A stretch of DNA of 40,750 nucleotides from an uncultured Pelagibacteraceae bacterium (GTDB taxonomy: Bacteria; Pseudomonadota; Alphaproteobacteria; Pelagibacterales; Pelagibacteraceae), in assembly GCA_902574525.1 (NCBI GenBank), contig CACGNQ010000008.1, positions 1 through 40,750 on the forward strand, given 5' to 3'. A program made the translations under genes and the position numbers. Positions 24,465 through 33,351 of this stretch are shown here, one piece after another (the first letter of the stretch is position 1; every line of letters starts with the position of its first letter). Under the pieces are notes generated by a model. The model had not been told where the DNA came from, did no database searches, and saw only the letters and a list, made by a program, of their open reading frames with translations.

Positions 24465-25436
24465 ATGAAAACTAAAAATTATAGAAAAATTGCATATGAA
24501 GTTATTGATCTAGAGATTCAAGCTCTAAAAAAATTAAAAAAGTCTATTAATAATTCTTTTGATCAAGCTGTTAATGCAATAGTAAAATGCCAATCTAAAA
24601 TTATTCTTTGTGGTGTAGGAAAAAGTTACTTAATTGCATCCAAAATAGCAGCTACACTTTCTTCTGTTGGTTGTCCTTCATTTTCTATTTCAGCTAATGA
24701 CTGTTCTCATGGAAACCTTGGAAGTATATCCAAAAAAGATTTGCTTATTTTAATAAGTAATTCTGGGGAGACGCAAGAAATAAAACCCGTTGTTAAATAT
24801 GCAAATAGAAATAAAATTACTTTAATTGGAATTGTATCTAAGAAAAATTCTTTGCTATACCGTGCTGCTGATATAAAATTAAATATTCCAGAAGTTAAAG
24901 AAGCAGGACTTGGGATAGTGCCAACTAGTAGTACAAGTGAGCAACTTGCCATTGGTGACTGTTTGGCAGTTGCAGCTTTAAATAAAAAAAGATTTAGCAG
25001 ACAAAATTTTAAAGAATTTCATCCAAGTGGAAGCTTAGGGGCTAAATTAAAAACAGTTGAAGATTTAATGATGTCAGGGTCTAAAATACCTTTCATAAAT
25101 GAAAATTCTAGTATGAAAAAAGCTTTGTCTATAATAACTAAAAAAAAATTAGGTATATTAATCGCAACTAATAAAAAAAAATTAACAACTGGAATTATTA
25201 CAGATGGGCAGGTTAGGAGAAGTTCTCAAAAAAATAAATCTTTAATTGAACTGTCCGTAAAAAAAGTAATGACAAAAAATCCAATAAGTGTTGATAAAGA
25301 CATGTTGGCAGTAAAAAGTTTGGCTATAATGTCCGAAAATAAAATTACAAGTTTGTGTGTCCATAAAAAAAATAGCCGTGGAAAAACTATTGGTGTTCTT
25401 CATATACACAATATTCTAGATGGAAATATATCATAA
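24465..25436 (+). CDS. kdsD: Arabinose 5-phosphate isomerase (KdsD/KpsF)
   Basis: Isomerises ribulose 5-phosphate to arabinose 5-phosphate, the precursor of Kdo. An N-terminal SIS domain includes CGVGKSYLIASKIAATLSS, DCSHGNLG, ISNSGETQEIKP and PTSSTSEQLAIGD. Two CBS domains follow: the first around VEDLMMSGSKIPFI to GIITDGQVRR, the second around VKKVMTKNPISVDKD to VLHIHNILDG. The length of 323 residues is typical. The stop overlaps the lptC start by one base (TAATG). Together with kdsB it supports a Kdo-containing lipopolysaccharide. Confidence 0.96.
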   Translation: MKTKNYRKIAYEVIDLEIQALKKLKKSINNSFDQAVNAIVKCQSKIILCGVGKSYLIASKIAATLSSVGCPSFSISANDCSHGNLGSISKKDLLILISNSGETQEIKPVVKYANRNKITLIGIVSKKNSLLYRAADIKLNIPEVKEAGLGIVPTSSTSEQLAIGDCLAVAALNKKRFSRQNFKEFHPSGSLGAKLKTVEDLMMSGSKIPFINENSSMKKALSIITKKKLGILIATNKKKLTTGIITDGQVRRSSQKNKSLIELSVKKVMTKNPISVDKDMLAVKSLAIMSENKITSLCVHKKNSRGKTIGVLHIHNILDGNIS

Positions 25437-26044
25437 TGAATAGGTCGATAGTTTTTCAAATTGGGATATTAATGATAATTTTAATTATAGGATTTTTTAC
25501 TTTTTCATATTTAAATAAAAATAATAGTAGTAAATTAGTAGAAAATTCAACATCGAATGAGGTAAATGAAGCTCAGTTAAAAAATAAGCTTTTAGAAGAA
25601 TCTCAACAAACAAATACAATTCTAGAACTATCATATAAGTCTAGTGATGAAAAAGGAAATATATATCAAATAAACTCCGAAACTGGATCGATAGATGACG
25701 CAAATGAGAATATTCTTATTTTAGAAAATGTCACTGCTAAAATTTTAGTTTTTAATTATGGTACTTTTTTAATTGAATCAGATAAGGCAAAATATAATAA
25801 GTTATCTTTGGATACACATTTTTTTGATAATGTAAATTTACTTTATCTTAATCATATAATAAAAAGTGAAGATCTCTTTTTGAAATATGGCGATAAGGAA
25901 GTTAAAATATCAAATAATGTGAAATATAAGAATGAAGAAAATTTTTTAGAAGCTGATGAAGTTGATTTAGATTTAGTGAGTAAAATTTCAAAGATTTATA
26001 TGAATGATAAAAATCAAAAAGTAAAGGCAATAATTAGAAATTAA
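25436..26044 (+). CDS. lptC: LPS export ABC transporter periplasmic protein LptC
   Basis: Bitopic inner-membrane component of the Lpt bridge, which passes lipopolysaccharide from LptB2FG to LptA. The 202 residues start with one transmembrane helix (about residues 7-26, FQIGILMIILIIGFFTFSYL) and continue as a periplasmic beta-jellyroll domain with the repeated short strands typical of LptC (GSIDDANENILILENVTAKI, LIESDKAKYNKLSLDTHFF). Sequence identity in this family is low, so the call depends also on position between kdsD and lptB. LptA is normally encoded next; here lptB follows at once with no base between. Confidence 0.85.
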   Translation: MNRSIVFQIGILMIILIIGFFTFSYLNKNNSSKLVENSTSNEVNEAQLKNKLLEESQQTNTILELSYKSSDEKGNIYQINSETGSIDDANENILILENVTAKILVFNYGTFLIESDKAKYNKLSLDTHFFDNVNLLYLNHIIKSEDLFLKYGDKEVKISNNVKYKNEENFLEADEVDLDLVSKISKIYMNDKNQKVKAIIRN

Positions 26045-26821
26045 ATGGCAATAATTAAAAAGTTTAGAATTAAATCATTTAAAAATACAGATCCGCTTTT
26101 AGAAATAAAAAATATTTCAATATCATTCGAAGATAGAAAAATTCTGGATAATATATCTTTTAAAATAAATCCTGGAGAAATTTTAGGACTGTTAGGACCT
26201 AACGGTGCGGGTAAATCAACAATATTTAATTTAATAACTGGTTTATTAAAGCCAGACTTTGGTAAAGTATTTTTTGGAAGTAAAGATGCTACCAATTACC
26301 CAATTTATACAAGAACAAGAGAGTTTAAAATTGGATACGTTCCACAATATGGTGGTTTTTTTGGAGATCTTACAACATACCAAAATTTAAAAGCGGTAGC
26401 TGAAATACTTATAAAAGATACTAAAGATCAAAACTCTCGAATAGAGTATTTAATATCAAAATTTGAGCTGGATTATTTAAGAAATATTAAAGCATCAGTT
26501 TTATCAGGTGGGCAAAAAAAAAAATTAGTTATTGCGCTGTCGTTACTTGGTGATCCAAAAATACTATTACTTGACGAATGTTTCGCGGCATTAGATGTTC
26601 TTACTATTCAAATGTTGCAAAAAATAATTGTTAATTTACAAACCGAAGAAAGAATTGGAATTATTATTTGTGATCATCAAGCAAGAGACTTATTGTCTTG
26701 TGTGGATGTTGCTATGATACTATCAAACTGTAAAATTATCGCCCAAGGAACTCCTAAAGAACTGATAAATAATCCAATTGCTCAAAGTGCCTATTTTGGA
26801 AAATCATTTAAAATAAATTAA
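26045..26821 (+). CDS. lptB: LPS export ABC transporter ATP-binding protein LptB
   Basis: Cytoplasmic ATPase that powers lipopolysaccharide extraction by LptFG. Walker A is GPNGAGKST (residues 51-59), the Q-loop is in GYVPQYGG, the signature is VLSGGQKKK, Walker B is LLLDECFAALD and the switch His is in IICDHQARD. Two departures from common LptB are seen: the signature has QKKK where ERRR is usual, and DEP is DEC after Walker B. The length is 258 residues. lptA, lptF and lptG are not in the window. It directly follows lptC and precedes aroA by 6 bp. Confidence 0.93.
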   Translation: MAIIKKFRIKSFKNTDPLLEIKNISISFEDRKILDNISFKINPGEILGLLGPNGAGKSTIFNLITGLLKPDFGKVFFGSKDATNYPIYTRTREFKIGYVPQYGGFFGDLTTYQNLKAVAEILIKDTKDQNSRIEYLISKFELDYLRNIKASVLSGGQKKKLVIALSLLGDPKILLLDECFAALDVLTIQMLQKIIVNLQTEERIGIIICDHQARDLLSCVDVAMILSNCKIIAQGTPKELINNPIAQSAYFGKSFKIN

Positions 26822-26827
26822 ACAAGA

Positions 26828-28162
26828 ATGGGCTCTAAATTTCTTTTAGTAAAAAATAAAGTTAAAAAATTTAAAAAAACTTTAAAAGTTGATGGAGATA
26901 AAAGTATTTCTATTAGATGGCTTTTACTAGCATCCCAAGCTGTTGGGGTATCAAAAGCAAAAAATTTATTAAGATCTGAAGATGTTTTAAGTGCAATTGA
27001 GTGTTTAAAAAAACTGGGGATCAAAATCAAATTATCTAAGCAAAATTGTGTTATATACGGTGGAGGAATTAATGGGTTTAAATTTAAAAAAAATTTAATT
27101 TTAAATGCTGGAAACTCTGGAACTGTGGGAAGACTAATTCTACCTCTTTTAATTAAGTCACCATTTAAAATTAAAATAATTGGTGATAAGAGTCTATCTA
27201 GAAGAGACTTTTCAAGAGTTATTGATCCCTTAAACCAAATAGGAGTAAAATTTTTTCCAAAAGGAAAAAAACGACTTCCTATTTCTATTCTTGGTTCAAA
27301 TTATCTTAGACCTATTAACTACTTCGAGAAAAGAGGTTCAGCCCAATGTAAAACTTGTGTAATGCTTGCCTCTTTAAATACTCCAGGGGAAATGAGAATT
27401 TTTGCAAAGAGGTCCAGGAATCATACTGAGTTGATGTTTAAAAATCTTAAAATGCCAATTACAATTAAAAAAAAAGGAGAAATTGATTTCATAAAAGCTT
27501 CAAGACCAGATAAATTAAATTCTTTTAACATAGATATTCCAGGAGATATAAGTTCAAGTGCCTTTTTTATTGCTCTAACACTTTTATCTAAAAATTCTTA
27601 TTTGGTTCTTAAAAATATAAATTTAAATCCATCACGATTGGGTATTATTAAAATTTTAAATAAAATGGGTGCAAATATTAAAACTAAAAATATAAAATTA
27701 AATAAGGAGGAAAAATGTGGAGATATAATTGTTAAAAGTAATAAAAAATTAAAAGCTATAAATTGTCCTTCATATTTAAACAGTAGTGCTATTGATGAAT
27801 TTTTAATTATTTTTTTAATAGCTGCTAGATCAAAAGGTATTTCGTACTTTAAGAATCTTTCTGAATTAAACAAGAAAGAAAGTCCAAGACTAAAACTTGG
27901 GTCTAAAATACTAAACATGATAGGTATAAAAACTGAACTAACAAAAAACTCAATTAAAATATATGGAAATCCAAATATTAATTTAAATAAAAATTATGAA
28001 GTAAAAAACTATCTTAAAGATCACAGAATAATGGCAATGTGTACAATTGCTGCATTAACTTTAGGGGGGGAATGGAAAATTTATGATCCAGATTCAATTA
28101 ATACTTCTTTTCCGTCGTTTATTAAAATTTTAAAAACTAACTTTGGTGTAAAATTTAAATGA
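26828..28162 (+). CDS. aroA: 3-phosphoshikimate 1-carboxyvinyltransferase (EPSP synthase)
   Basis: Makes EPSP from shikimate 3-phosphate and PEP, the step before chorismate. The 444 residues carry DGDKSISIRW (substrate Lys, Ser and Arg kept; His of the common KSISHR is Ile), LNAGNSGTVGRLI, a shifted SRNHTELM for SRDHTERM, GDISSSAFFIAL, the catalytic Asp in SSAIDEFLI, KESPR (usual KESDR) and DHRIMAMC. All positions known to be essential seem present, but the sequence is more divergent than usual. Its stop overlaps the cmk ATG by 4 bp, and aroA-cmk-rpsA-ihfB is a classic operon order. It feeds the pheA and trp genes of this window. Confidence 0.94.
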   Translation: MGSKFLLVKNKVKKFKKTLKVDGDKSISIRWLLLASQAVGVSKAKNLLRSEDVLSAIECLKKLGIKIKLSKQNCVIYGGGINGFKFKKNLILNAGNSGTVGRLILPLLIKSPFKIKIIGDKSLSRRDFSRVIDPLNQIGVKFFPKGKKRLPISILGSNYLRPINYFEKRGSAQCKTCVMLASLNTPGEMRIFAKRSRNHTELMFKNLKMPITIKKKGEIDFIKASRPDKLNSFNIDIPGDISSSAFFIALTLLSKNSYLVLKNINLNPSRLGIIKILNKMGANIKTKNIKLNKEEKCGDIIVKSNKKLKAINCPSYLNSSAIDEFLIIFLIAARSKGISYFKNLSELNKKESPRLKLGSKILNMIGIKTELTKNSIKIYGNPNINLNKNYEVKNYLKDHRIMAMCTIAALTLGGEWKIYDPDSINTSFPSFIKILKTNFGVKFK

Positions 28163-28812
28163 AAAAGAGAAAATTGATTACCGTTGCAATTGACTCCCCT
28201 GCAGCAGCAGGAGCAGGAACGCAGGCAAAACTAATTGCAAAAAATTACAATCTTATCCATCTCGATACAGGAAGGATTTATAGATTTATTGGAAAAATTA
28301 ATTTAGATGCTCCAAAAAAAATTAATTATAATTATTTAAAAAAAAAAATTAAAAATTTAAAAATAAAAGATTTAAAAAATAAAGATTTATTATCTGATAA
28401 AGTAGCAACAGCAGCATCTATAGTAGCAAAAGAAAAGAAAATAAGATCTTTGGTCCACAAATTTCAACAGAAATATGCTTATTCTCCGCCATCAAAATAC
28501 TCTGGTTCAGTTCTAGATGGACGAGATATTACAAGTATACAAATGAAAGATGCCACATTTAAATTTTACATTACTGCAAATATTAAAGTAAGAGCTATGA
28601 GGAGGTACAAGGAATATAAGGCTTTAAAAAAAAAAATAAGCTTTAAACAAGTGCTAAAAAGTCTAAAAAACCGTGATAAATCTGATAAAAATAGAAAATA
28701 TGGACCACTTAAAAAAACTAAAGATTCAATATTGATTAATACAACTAAACTTAGTAGAAAACGGTGCTTTGAAAAAATAAAAGCTATTATGGATAGGAAA
28801 ATTAAGGCTTAA
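28159..28812 (+). CDS. cmk: Cytidylate kinase with an altered P-loop
   Basis: Phosphorylates CMP and dCMP. The P-loop is IDSPAAAGAGTQAK where IDGPAASGKGTLAK is usual: the Walker A lysine is Ala19 and the leading Gly is Ser13. A lysine occurs four codons later (Lys24), as in normal enzymes. The rest is recognisable: LDTGRIYR, SVLDGRDIT, DATFKFYITA, RAMRRYKEY, the RDKSDKNR lid and ILINTTKLS. The part after LDTGRIYR that forms the NMP-binding domain is shortened and Lys/Asn rich. The 217 residues are near normal. It lies between aroA (4 bp overlap) and rpsA (1 bp overlap). The family is secure; activity is uncertain without the lysine. Confidence 0.93.
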   Translation: MKKRKLITVAIDSPAAAGAGTQAKLIAKNYNLIHLDTGRIYRFIGKINLDAPKKINYNYLKKKIKNLKIKDLKNKDLLSDKVATAASIVAKEKKIRSLVHKFQQKYAYSPPSKYSGSVLDGRDITSIQMKDATFKFYITANIKVRAMRRYKEYKALKKKISFKQVLKSLKNRDKSDKNRKYGPLKKTKDSILINTTKLSRKRCFEKIKAIMDRKIKA

Positions 28813-30548
28813 TGGAAATATATAATAATCTTGAAACTTCAGCTTCCAAAGAATTTAAAGAATTGCTTAATAGCCAATTATCTAAAACAAAAAATCTCGC
28901 AGAGGGGAAAATAATAGAAGGTAAAATAACTAAGATTACGGAAAAATTCGTATTTTTATTTATTGAGGGTCTAAAATCAGAACCTGTAATTGATATCAAT
29001 GAACTGAAAAATATGGGTTTATCTGATCAAATTAAGTTAGGAAACAATGTTTCTGTTCTTCTAGAAAGAATCGAAGATAAAAATGGCGAGGTAGTTGTTT
29101 CAGCATCTAAAGCATTAAAAATCAGAGGATGGGATAAATTGGTAGAGGCATACGAAAAAAATACCCCTATCACAGGTAAGATTACATCTAAATGTAAAGG
29201 TGGAGTAATAGTTGAACATATTGAAACTGGATCTCTAATGTTTTGCCCGGGTTCTCAGATTTCTGATAAGCCTTTAAAAGATATATCCCACTTAATGAAT
29301 GAACCTCAAAAATTTGCACTTATCAAACTAGATAAGGTTAGAGGTAATGCATGTGTATCTAGAAGACAAATAATTTCATCAAGTAAAAAAGAAGATAAAG
29401 CGAAAATTATTGAAAAATATAAAGTAGGTGATGTAATTAAAAATGCAATTGTAAAAGGTTATAGTTCTTTTGGTTGTTTCTTTGATGTTAATTCCGAGCT
29501 AGATGTTTTAGTTCACCTTCAAGAAATCAGCTACTCGAGAGTAAATCATCCAGAGGAGATTTTTAACATAGGAGAGAAGCATGATTTGTTAGTTATATCT
29601 GTTGATAAAGAAAAACAACAAGTAGGTTGCTCTATAAAACAACTATCACCAGATCCATTTGAACATATTTCTAATTATGAACTAAATAAAAATTATAAGG
29701 TTAAAGTTGTAAAACTTATGGACTTTGGTGCCTTTTGTGAACTTGAACCTGGTTTAACTACTCTACTTCATTCAAGTGAATTAAGTTGGACAAAAAAAAA
29801 TCCTTCAGCTAAGAAAATGTTTAAAATCGGAGACGAGATTTCATGTGTTATTACTGAGATTGACAAAGAAAAAAGAAGAGTTTCAATTTCTCATAGATTA
29901 ACTGAAAAAAATCCATATATGCTACTTCAAGAAAAGCACCCGGTAGATTCAATTGTTGATGGACAAATAACATCAATTAATGATTACGCAATTTACGTTA
30001 AAATTAATGAATTTGATATCGATGGTTTCCTTCACGCAAATGATTTAAGTTATAATAAAAATCCTGAAGAAGAGCTGAAAAATTACAAAAAGGACCAAAA
30101 ATTAAGAGTAAAAATTCTTGAGATTAAACCTGATCAACAAAAAGTAAGAGTAGGTCTTAAGCAGACTGATGTAGATCCATTTGATTGGTTTAAGGACAAA
30201 AAAATAAATGACACAATAACGGTAAAAGTTACATCAACTGACAATAAGGGTCTAATGGTTATGCCCGAGGGTAGTAAAATTGAACTACACATTAAAAAAT
30301 CCCAAATCGCGATAAATGCCTCTGATGCTAGGCCAAATAGATTTATAAAAGGTGACAGAATTGACTCGGCAATTCAAGAATTAGATTTAAAAAAGCGAAA
30401 AGTAAGTTTAAGTATCAAATTACTGGAAGAGCTACAAAATAAAGAGGCGGTATCAAAATTTAGCTCCCCATTATCAGGAAAAAATCTTCCTTTTTCATCT
30501 TTATCAGATAAACTAGAGAAAAAAGAGGATAAAGATAAGAAAGAATAA
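28812..30548 (+). CDS. rpsA: 30S ribosomal protein S1
   Basis: mRNA-binding protein of the small subunit. Six S1 (OB-fold) repeats can be counted in 578 residues, starting near EGKITKITEKFVFLFI, GKITSKCKGGVIVEH, AIVKGYSSFGCFFDV, VKVVKLMDFGAFCELE, GQITSINDYAIYVKI and VKVTSTDNKGLMVMP; the third and fourth are the most canonical RNA-binding ones. The C-terminal tail is rich in Lys, Glu and Asp. The start codon shares a base with the cmk stop (TAATG). It is followed by ihfB 5 bp later, as in many proteobacteria. Confidence 0.97.
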   Translation: MEIYNNLETSASKEFKELLNSQLSKTKNLAEGKIIEGKITKITEKFVFLFIEGLKSEPVIDINELKNMGLSDQIKLGNNVSVLLERIEDKNGEVVVSASKALKIRGWDKLVEAYEKNTPITGKITSKCKGGVIVEHIETGSLMFCPGSQISDKPLKDISHLMNEPQKFALIKLDKVRGNACVSRRQIISSSKKEDKAKIIEKYKVGDVIKNAIVKGYSSFGCFFDVNSELDVLVHLQEISYSRVNHPEEIFNIGEKHDLLVISVDKEKQQVGCSIKQLSPDPFEHISNYELNKNYKVKVVKLMDFGAFCELEPGLTTLLHSSELSWTKKNPSAKKMFKIGDEISCVITEIDKEKRRVSISHRLTEKNPYMLLQEKHPVDSIVDGQITSINDYAIYVKINEFDIDGFLHANDLSYNKNPEEELKNYKKDQKLRVKILEIKPDQQKVRVGLKQTDVDPFDWFKDKKINDTITVKVTSTDNKGLMVMPEGSKIELHIKKSQIAINASDARPNRFIKGDRIDSAIQELDLKKRKVSLSIKLLEELQNKEAVSKFSSPLSGKNLPFSSLSDKLEKKEDKDKKE

Positions 30549-30553
30549 AAAAA

Positions 30554-30847
30554 TTGGCTATTGTAAAATCAAAGCTTCTTCAAAAAATATATAAAAATTA
30601 TCCAAACTTTTATAAAAAAGATCTAGAAAAATTTTTTGATATAATTTTAAATGAAATTAAAAATTCTCTTAAAAGGGGTGATAGAGTAGAATTTAGAGGT
30701 TTTGGTACATGGTCTTCGAATATACAGAAAGCGCGTATATCTAGAAATCCAAAAACGGGGGAGAAAGTAAATACGCCAGAGAAAAAAACAATTAACTTTA
30801 AAATGTCTAAAGATTTGTTTAAAAAAATAAATAATGAAGAAGAATAA
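30554..30847 (+). CDS. ihfB: Integration host factor subunit beta
   Basis: DNA-bending nucleoid protein of the HU/IHF family, 97 residues. VKSKLLQKIYKNYPNFYKKD opens the helical body, RGDRVEFRGFGTWSS is the saddle, and ARISRNPKTGEKVNTPEKKT is the beta-arm with the intercalating Pro of RNPKTG. The only suitable start is TTG at 30554, in register with the family N-terminus; no ATG exists nearby. The order rpsA-ihfB supports the beta subunit over HU or IHF-alpha. Its 3' end overlaps the pyrF start by 14 bp. Confidence 0.93.
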   Translation: MAIVKSKLLQKIYKNYPNFYKKDLEKFFDIILNEIKNSLKRGDRVEFRGFGTWSSNIQKARISRNPKTGEKVNTPEKKTINFKMSKDLFKKINNEEE

Positions 30848-31508
30848 AATATTTGTTGCTTGCGATACTACGAATATTAAAAAAATAAAAAAAATAATTA
30901 CCCTTACAAAAAATCCGAAATTTAAAATTGGTTATAAATTTGGACTGGAATTTCTTAACTCAAAAAATGGAAGAAAATTTGTATCCAAACTAAAAAATAA
31001 AATAATTTTTGCGGATTATAAACTTCACGATATTCCCAATACTTGTATGTCAACAATAAAGGCGATTAAAGATATTAAAATAAACTATCTAACAATTCAT
31101 ATTAGTTCTGGTCTAGAAGCGCTTAAAGCAGCAAAAAAAGTTTCGAAAGGTATTAAACTAGTCGGTGTAAGTATTCTTACGTCTATGGACGATAGGTCGG
31201 TTAAGCAAATTGGTTTTAATAAAAAAGTTAGTGAGATCGTTAAAGATCAAGCCAAGATTGCCTCTAAAGCAAAGTTGGATGCAATAGTGTGTAGTCCATT
31301 AGAAGTACAATTAGTAAAAAAATATTTTAAAAATGAAGTAATAACCCCTGGTATTAGATTTAATTCTAAACTTAATGATCAAAGAAGAACACTTAGCCCA
31401 AGACAAGCATTCAAAAATGGAAGTGATTGGTTGGTAATTGGAAGACCCATAACTAAAGGTAACATAAAAAATAATTTAAAAAATTTGACTGCTCATTTAA
31501 TTAAATGA
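30834..31508 (+). CDS. pyrF: Orotidine 5'-phosphate decarboxylase
   Basis: Last step of UMP synthesis. The N-terminal ACDTTN holds the first Asp, FADYKLHDIPNTC carries the catalytic Asp-x-Lys-x-x-Asp set, and VGVSILTSMD, CSPLEV, TPGIRFNSK and WLVIGRPIT follow the group I pattern with phosphate-binding Arg near the end. The length of 224 residues is normal. It starts inside the last codons of ihfB (14 bp) and overlaps trpF by 4 bp, so translation is probably coupled along the run. Confidence 0.95.
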   Translation: MKKNKIFVACDTTNIKKIKKIITLTKNPKFKIGYKFGLEFLNSKNGRKFVSKLKNKIIFADYKLHDIPNTCMSTIKAIKDIKINYLTIHISSGLEALKAAKKVSKGIKLVGVSILTSMDDRSVKQIGFNKKVSEIVKDQAKIASKAKLDAIVCSPLEVQLVKKYFKNEVITPGIRFNSKLNDQRRTLSPRQAFKNGSDWLVIGRPITKGNIKNNLKNLTAHLIK

Positions 31509-32122
31509 CGCTTAAATGTAAAATATGTGGAGTTTCTAACTCAAAAACTTTGAACTTCATTGTAAATCATAAGTTTCCTCCCCAATTTATAGGATTCATA
31601 GTAAATTATCCAAAATCAAAACGTTATGTTGAAACTGAAAAACTTAAATCATTATTAAATGTTGATAAAAAGAAATCAAAATTTGTTGCAGTTTTGGTTA
31701 AACCAGACGAAGAGATACTTGAAAAAATAAAAAATTTAAACTTTGATTATTATCAAATTTATAATTGTAGCCCAGAAGAAATAAAATCTATAAAATACAA
31801 ATATAATAAAAAAATTATATCTGCCATTACAGTAGAATCTAAATTGGATGTGGAAAGTTATAAAAATTTTTTAACTTTTTCTGATATAATATTATTTGAC
31901 TCGAAGGGATACGAAAAATCTATAGGGTTTGATCATAGTATGATAGAAAATATACCAGACAATTTTAATAAAATGATTGCTGGAAACATTCAAATAGATG
32001 ATATCTTAGCTTATAAGAATAAAAAATATATTATTGATATTAGTGGGGGATTAGAAGACGCTAATGGTGAAAAAAGTATAGATAAGATTGATAAATTTTT
32101 GACTGGTATAAACGAATTATGA
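31505..32122 (+). CDS. trpF: Phosphoribosylanthranilate isomerase, divergent
   Basis: Amadori rearrangement step of tryptophan synthesis. The general base Cys is in CKICGVSN, the acid Asp is in ILFDSKG, the phosphate loop Arg is in YPKSKRYV, and IDISGGLED is the C-terminal phosphate-binding strand. Several normally constant stretches are altered: QLHG reads QIYN, and the Gly-rich segment after LLDS is changed to KGYEKSIG. The length is 205 residues. It overlaps pyrF by 4 bp and trpB by 4 bp. The identification is supported by motifs and context. Confidence 0.9.
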   Translation: MTLKCKICGVSNSKTLNFIVNHKFPPQFIGFIVNYPKSKRYVETEKLKSLLNVDKKKSKFVAVLVKPDEEILEKIKNLNFDYYQIYNCSPEEIKSIKYKYNKKIISAITVESKLDVESYKNFLTFSDIILFDSKGYEKSIGFDHSMIENIPDNFNKMIAGNIQIDDILAYKNKKYIIDISGGLEDANGEKSIDKIDKFLTGINEL

Positions 32123-33351
32123 GATTAAAAAAAAAAATTTCTGTTTTAGACCAACACGATAAATTTGGTTTTTGGGGAGGAAAATTTGGAGGAAATTACG
32201 TTCCTGAGACTCTAAAAAAGCCTATTTATGATCTAGAAATATTATTCAATAAACTTAAAAAAGATAAAAAATTCTTAAAAGAAAGAGACAAATATTTTAA
32301 AAATTGGATAGGCGTCCCCACTAGATTTATCAAATTAAATAATCTCACCAAATTTATTGGTGGCGCTCAAATATGGTCAAAAGTTGTATCTGATGCTAAT
32401 GGCGGTGCTCATAAAATTTATAACGCTACAGTTCATTGTTTATTGGCAAAAAGATCTGGGAAAAAAATTATATGTGGAGACACGGGTGCAGGATACGCTG
32501 GGAAAATGCTAAGTATGGCAGCTAAAAAGTTTGGTTTAAAATGTAAAATTTTCATGGGCGCAAAAGATATTGAAAGACAGCAGCCAAATGTAAAGGCTAT
32601 GAAAAAAAATGGAGCTGAAGTTGTTCCAGTTTATTCTGGAAGTCAGACTCTAGTTGATGCTGTATCAGAATGTATGAGATTTTGGGTAGCAAATTGTGAC
32701 ACTACTGCAATGTGTGTTGGATCAACAGTTGGGCCAAATATTTTTGTCAGAATCTGTGGATGGTCAACTAGTCAAATTTCAAGAGAACTTAAGGTTCAAA
32801 TTTTAGAAGAATTTGGAAGTATGCCAAAAAAATTAAAACTTTATAACTGCGTAGGTGGAGGAAGTTCAAGCTTTGGTTTTTGGAATGAATTTATGGATTA
32901 TGATAAAAAACAAGTTGAATTCATTGGTGTTGAGGCTGGTGGACCAGCCAAAAGTAAAAAGCATGCAGCGCCACTAACATTTGGATCAAGAATAGGTGTT
33001 CTTCACGGTGCCGCGCAATATGTTAATCAAAATTTGGATGGTCAAATAGAGGAGACCGAGTCAATTTCTGCTGGTTTAGACTATCCAGGTGTATCTCCAC
33101 TTCATTGTTTCTTAAAAGATACAAAGCGCGCGAGATATACTTCGGCAAGTGACGAAGATGCACTTAAAGCTTTTAAAATAGTATCAAAATATGAAAATTT
33201 AAGACCTTCATTGGAGCCAAGCCATGCATTTTCAATAGCTATTTCTGAGGCTAAAAAACTCTCCAAAGATACAATAATTGTAGTTAACAGTTGTGGAGAT
33301 GCGTATAAAGATCGAAAAATATTACAAGAAAGATTAGGTATCTACTTATGA
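32119..33351 (+). CDS. trpB: Tryptophan synthase beta chain with altered active site
   Basis: PLP subunit expected to join indole and serine. Fold and order of motifs are those of TrpB (410 residues): FGGNYVPETL, Schiff-base Lys99 in GGAHK, MGAKDIERQQPNV, CVGGGSS, GLDYPGVSP and Glu366 in SLEPSHA. Compared with Salmonella TrpB, the catalytic Glu109 is Asp121 (GDTGAGYAG where AETGAGQHG is usual), Gln114-His115 are Tyr-Ala, Lys167 is Val179, Asn236 is Ser250, and the SGRGDKD end motif reads SCGDAYKD, which removes Ser377 and Asp381. The REDLNH and HPYP segments are also gone. It lies between trpF and trpA with 4 bp overlaps. Either a strongly drifted synthase or one with changed chemistry. Confidence 0.93.
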   Translation: MRLKKKISVLDQHDKFGFWGGKFGGNYVPETLKKPIYDLEILFNKLKKDKKFLKERDKYFKNWIGVPTRFIKLNNLTKFIGGAQIWSKVVSDANGGAHKIYNATVHCLLAKRSGKKIICGDTGAGYAGKMLSMAAKKFGLKCKIFMGAKDIERQQPNVKAMKKNGAEVVPVYSGSQTLVDAVSECMRFWVANCDTTAMCVGSTVGPNIFVRICGWSTSQISRELKVQILEEFGSMPKKLKLYNCVGGGSSSFGFWNEFMDYDKKQVEFIGVEAGGPAKSKKHAAPLTFGSRIGVLHGAAQYVNQNLDGQIEETESISAGLDYPGVSPLHCFLKDTKRARYTSASDEDALKAFKIVSKYENLRPSLEPSHAFSIAISEAKKLSKDTIIVVNSCGDAYKDRKILQERLGIYL

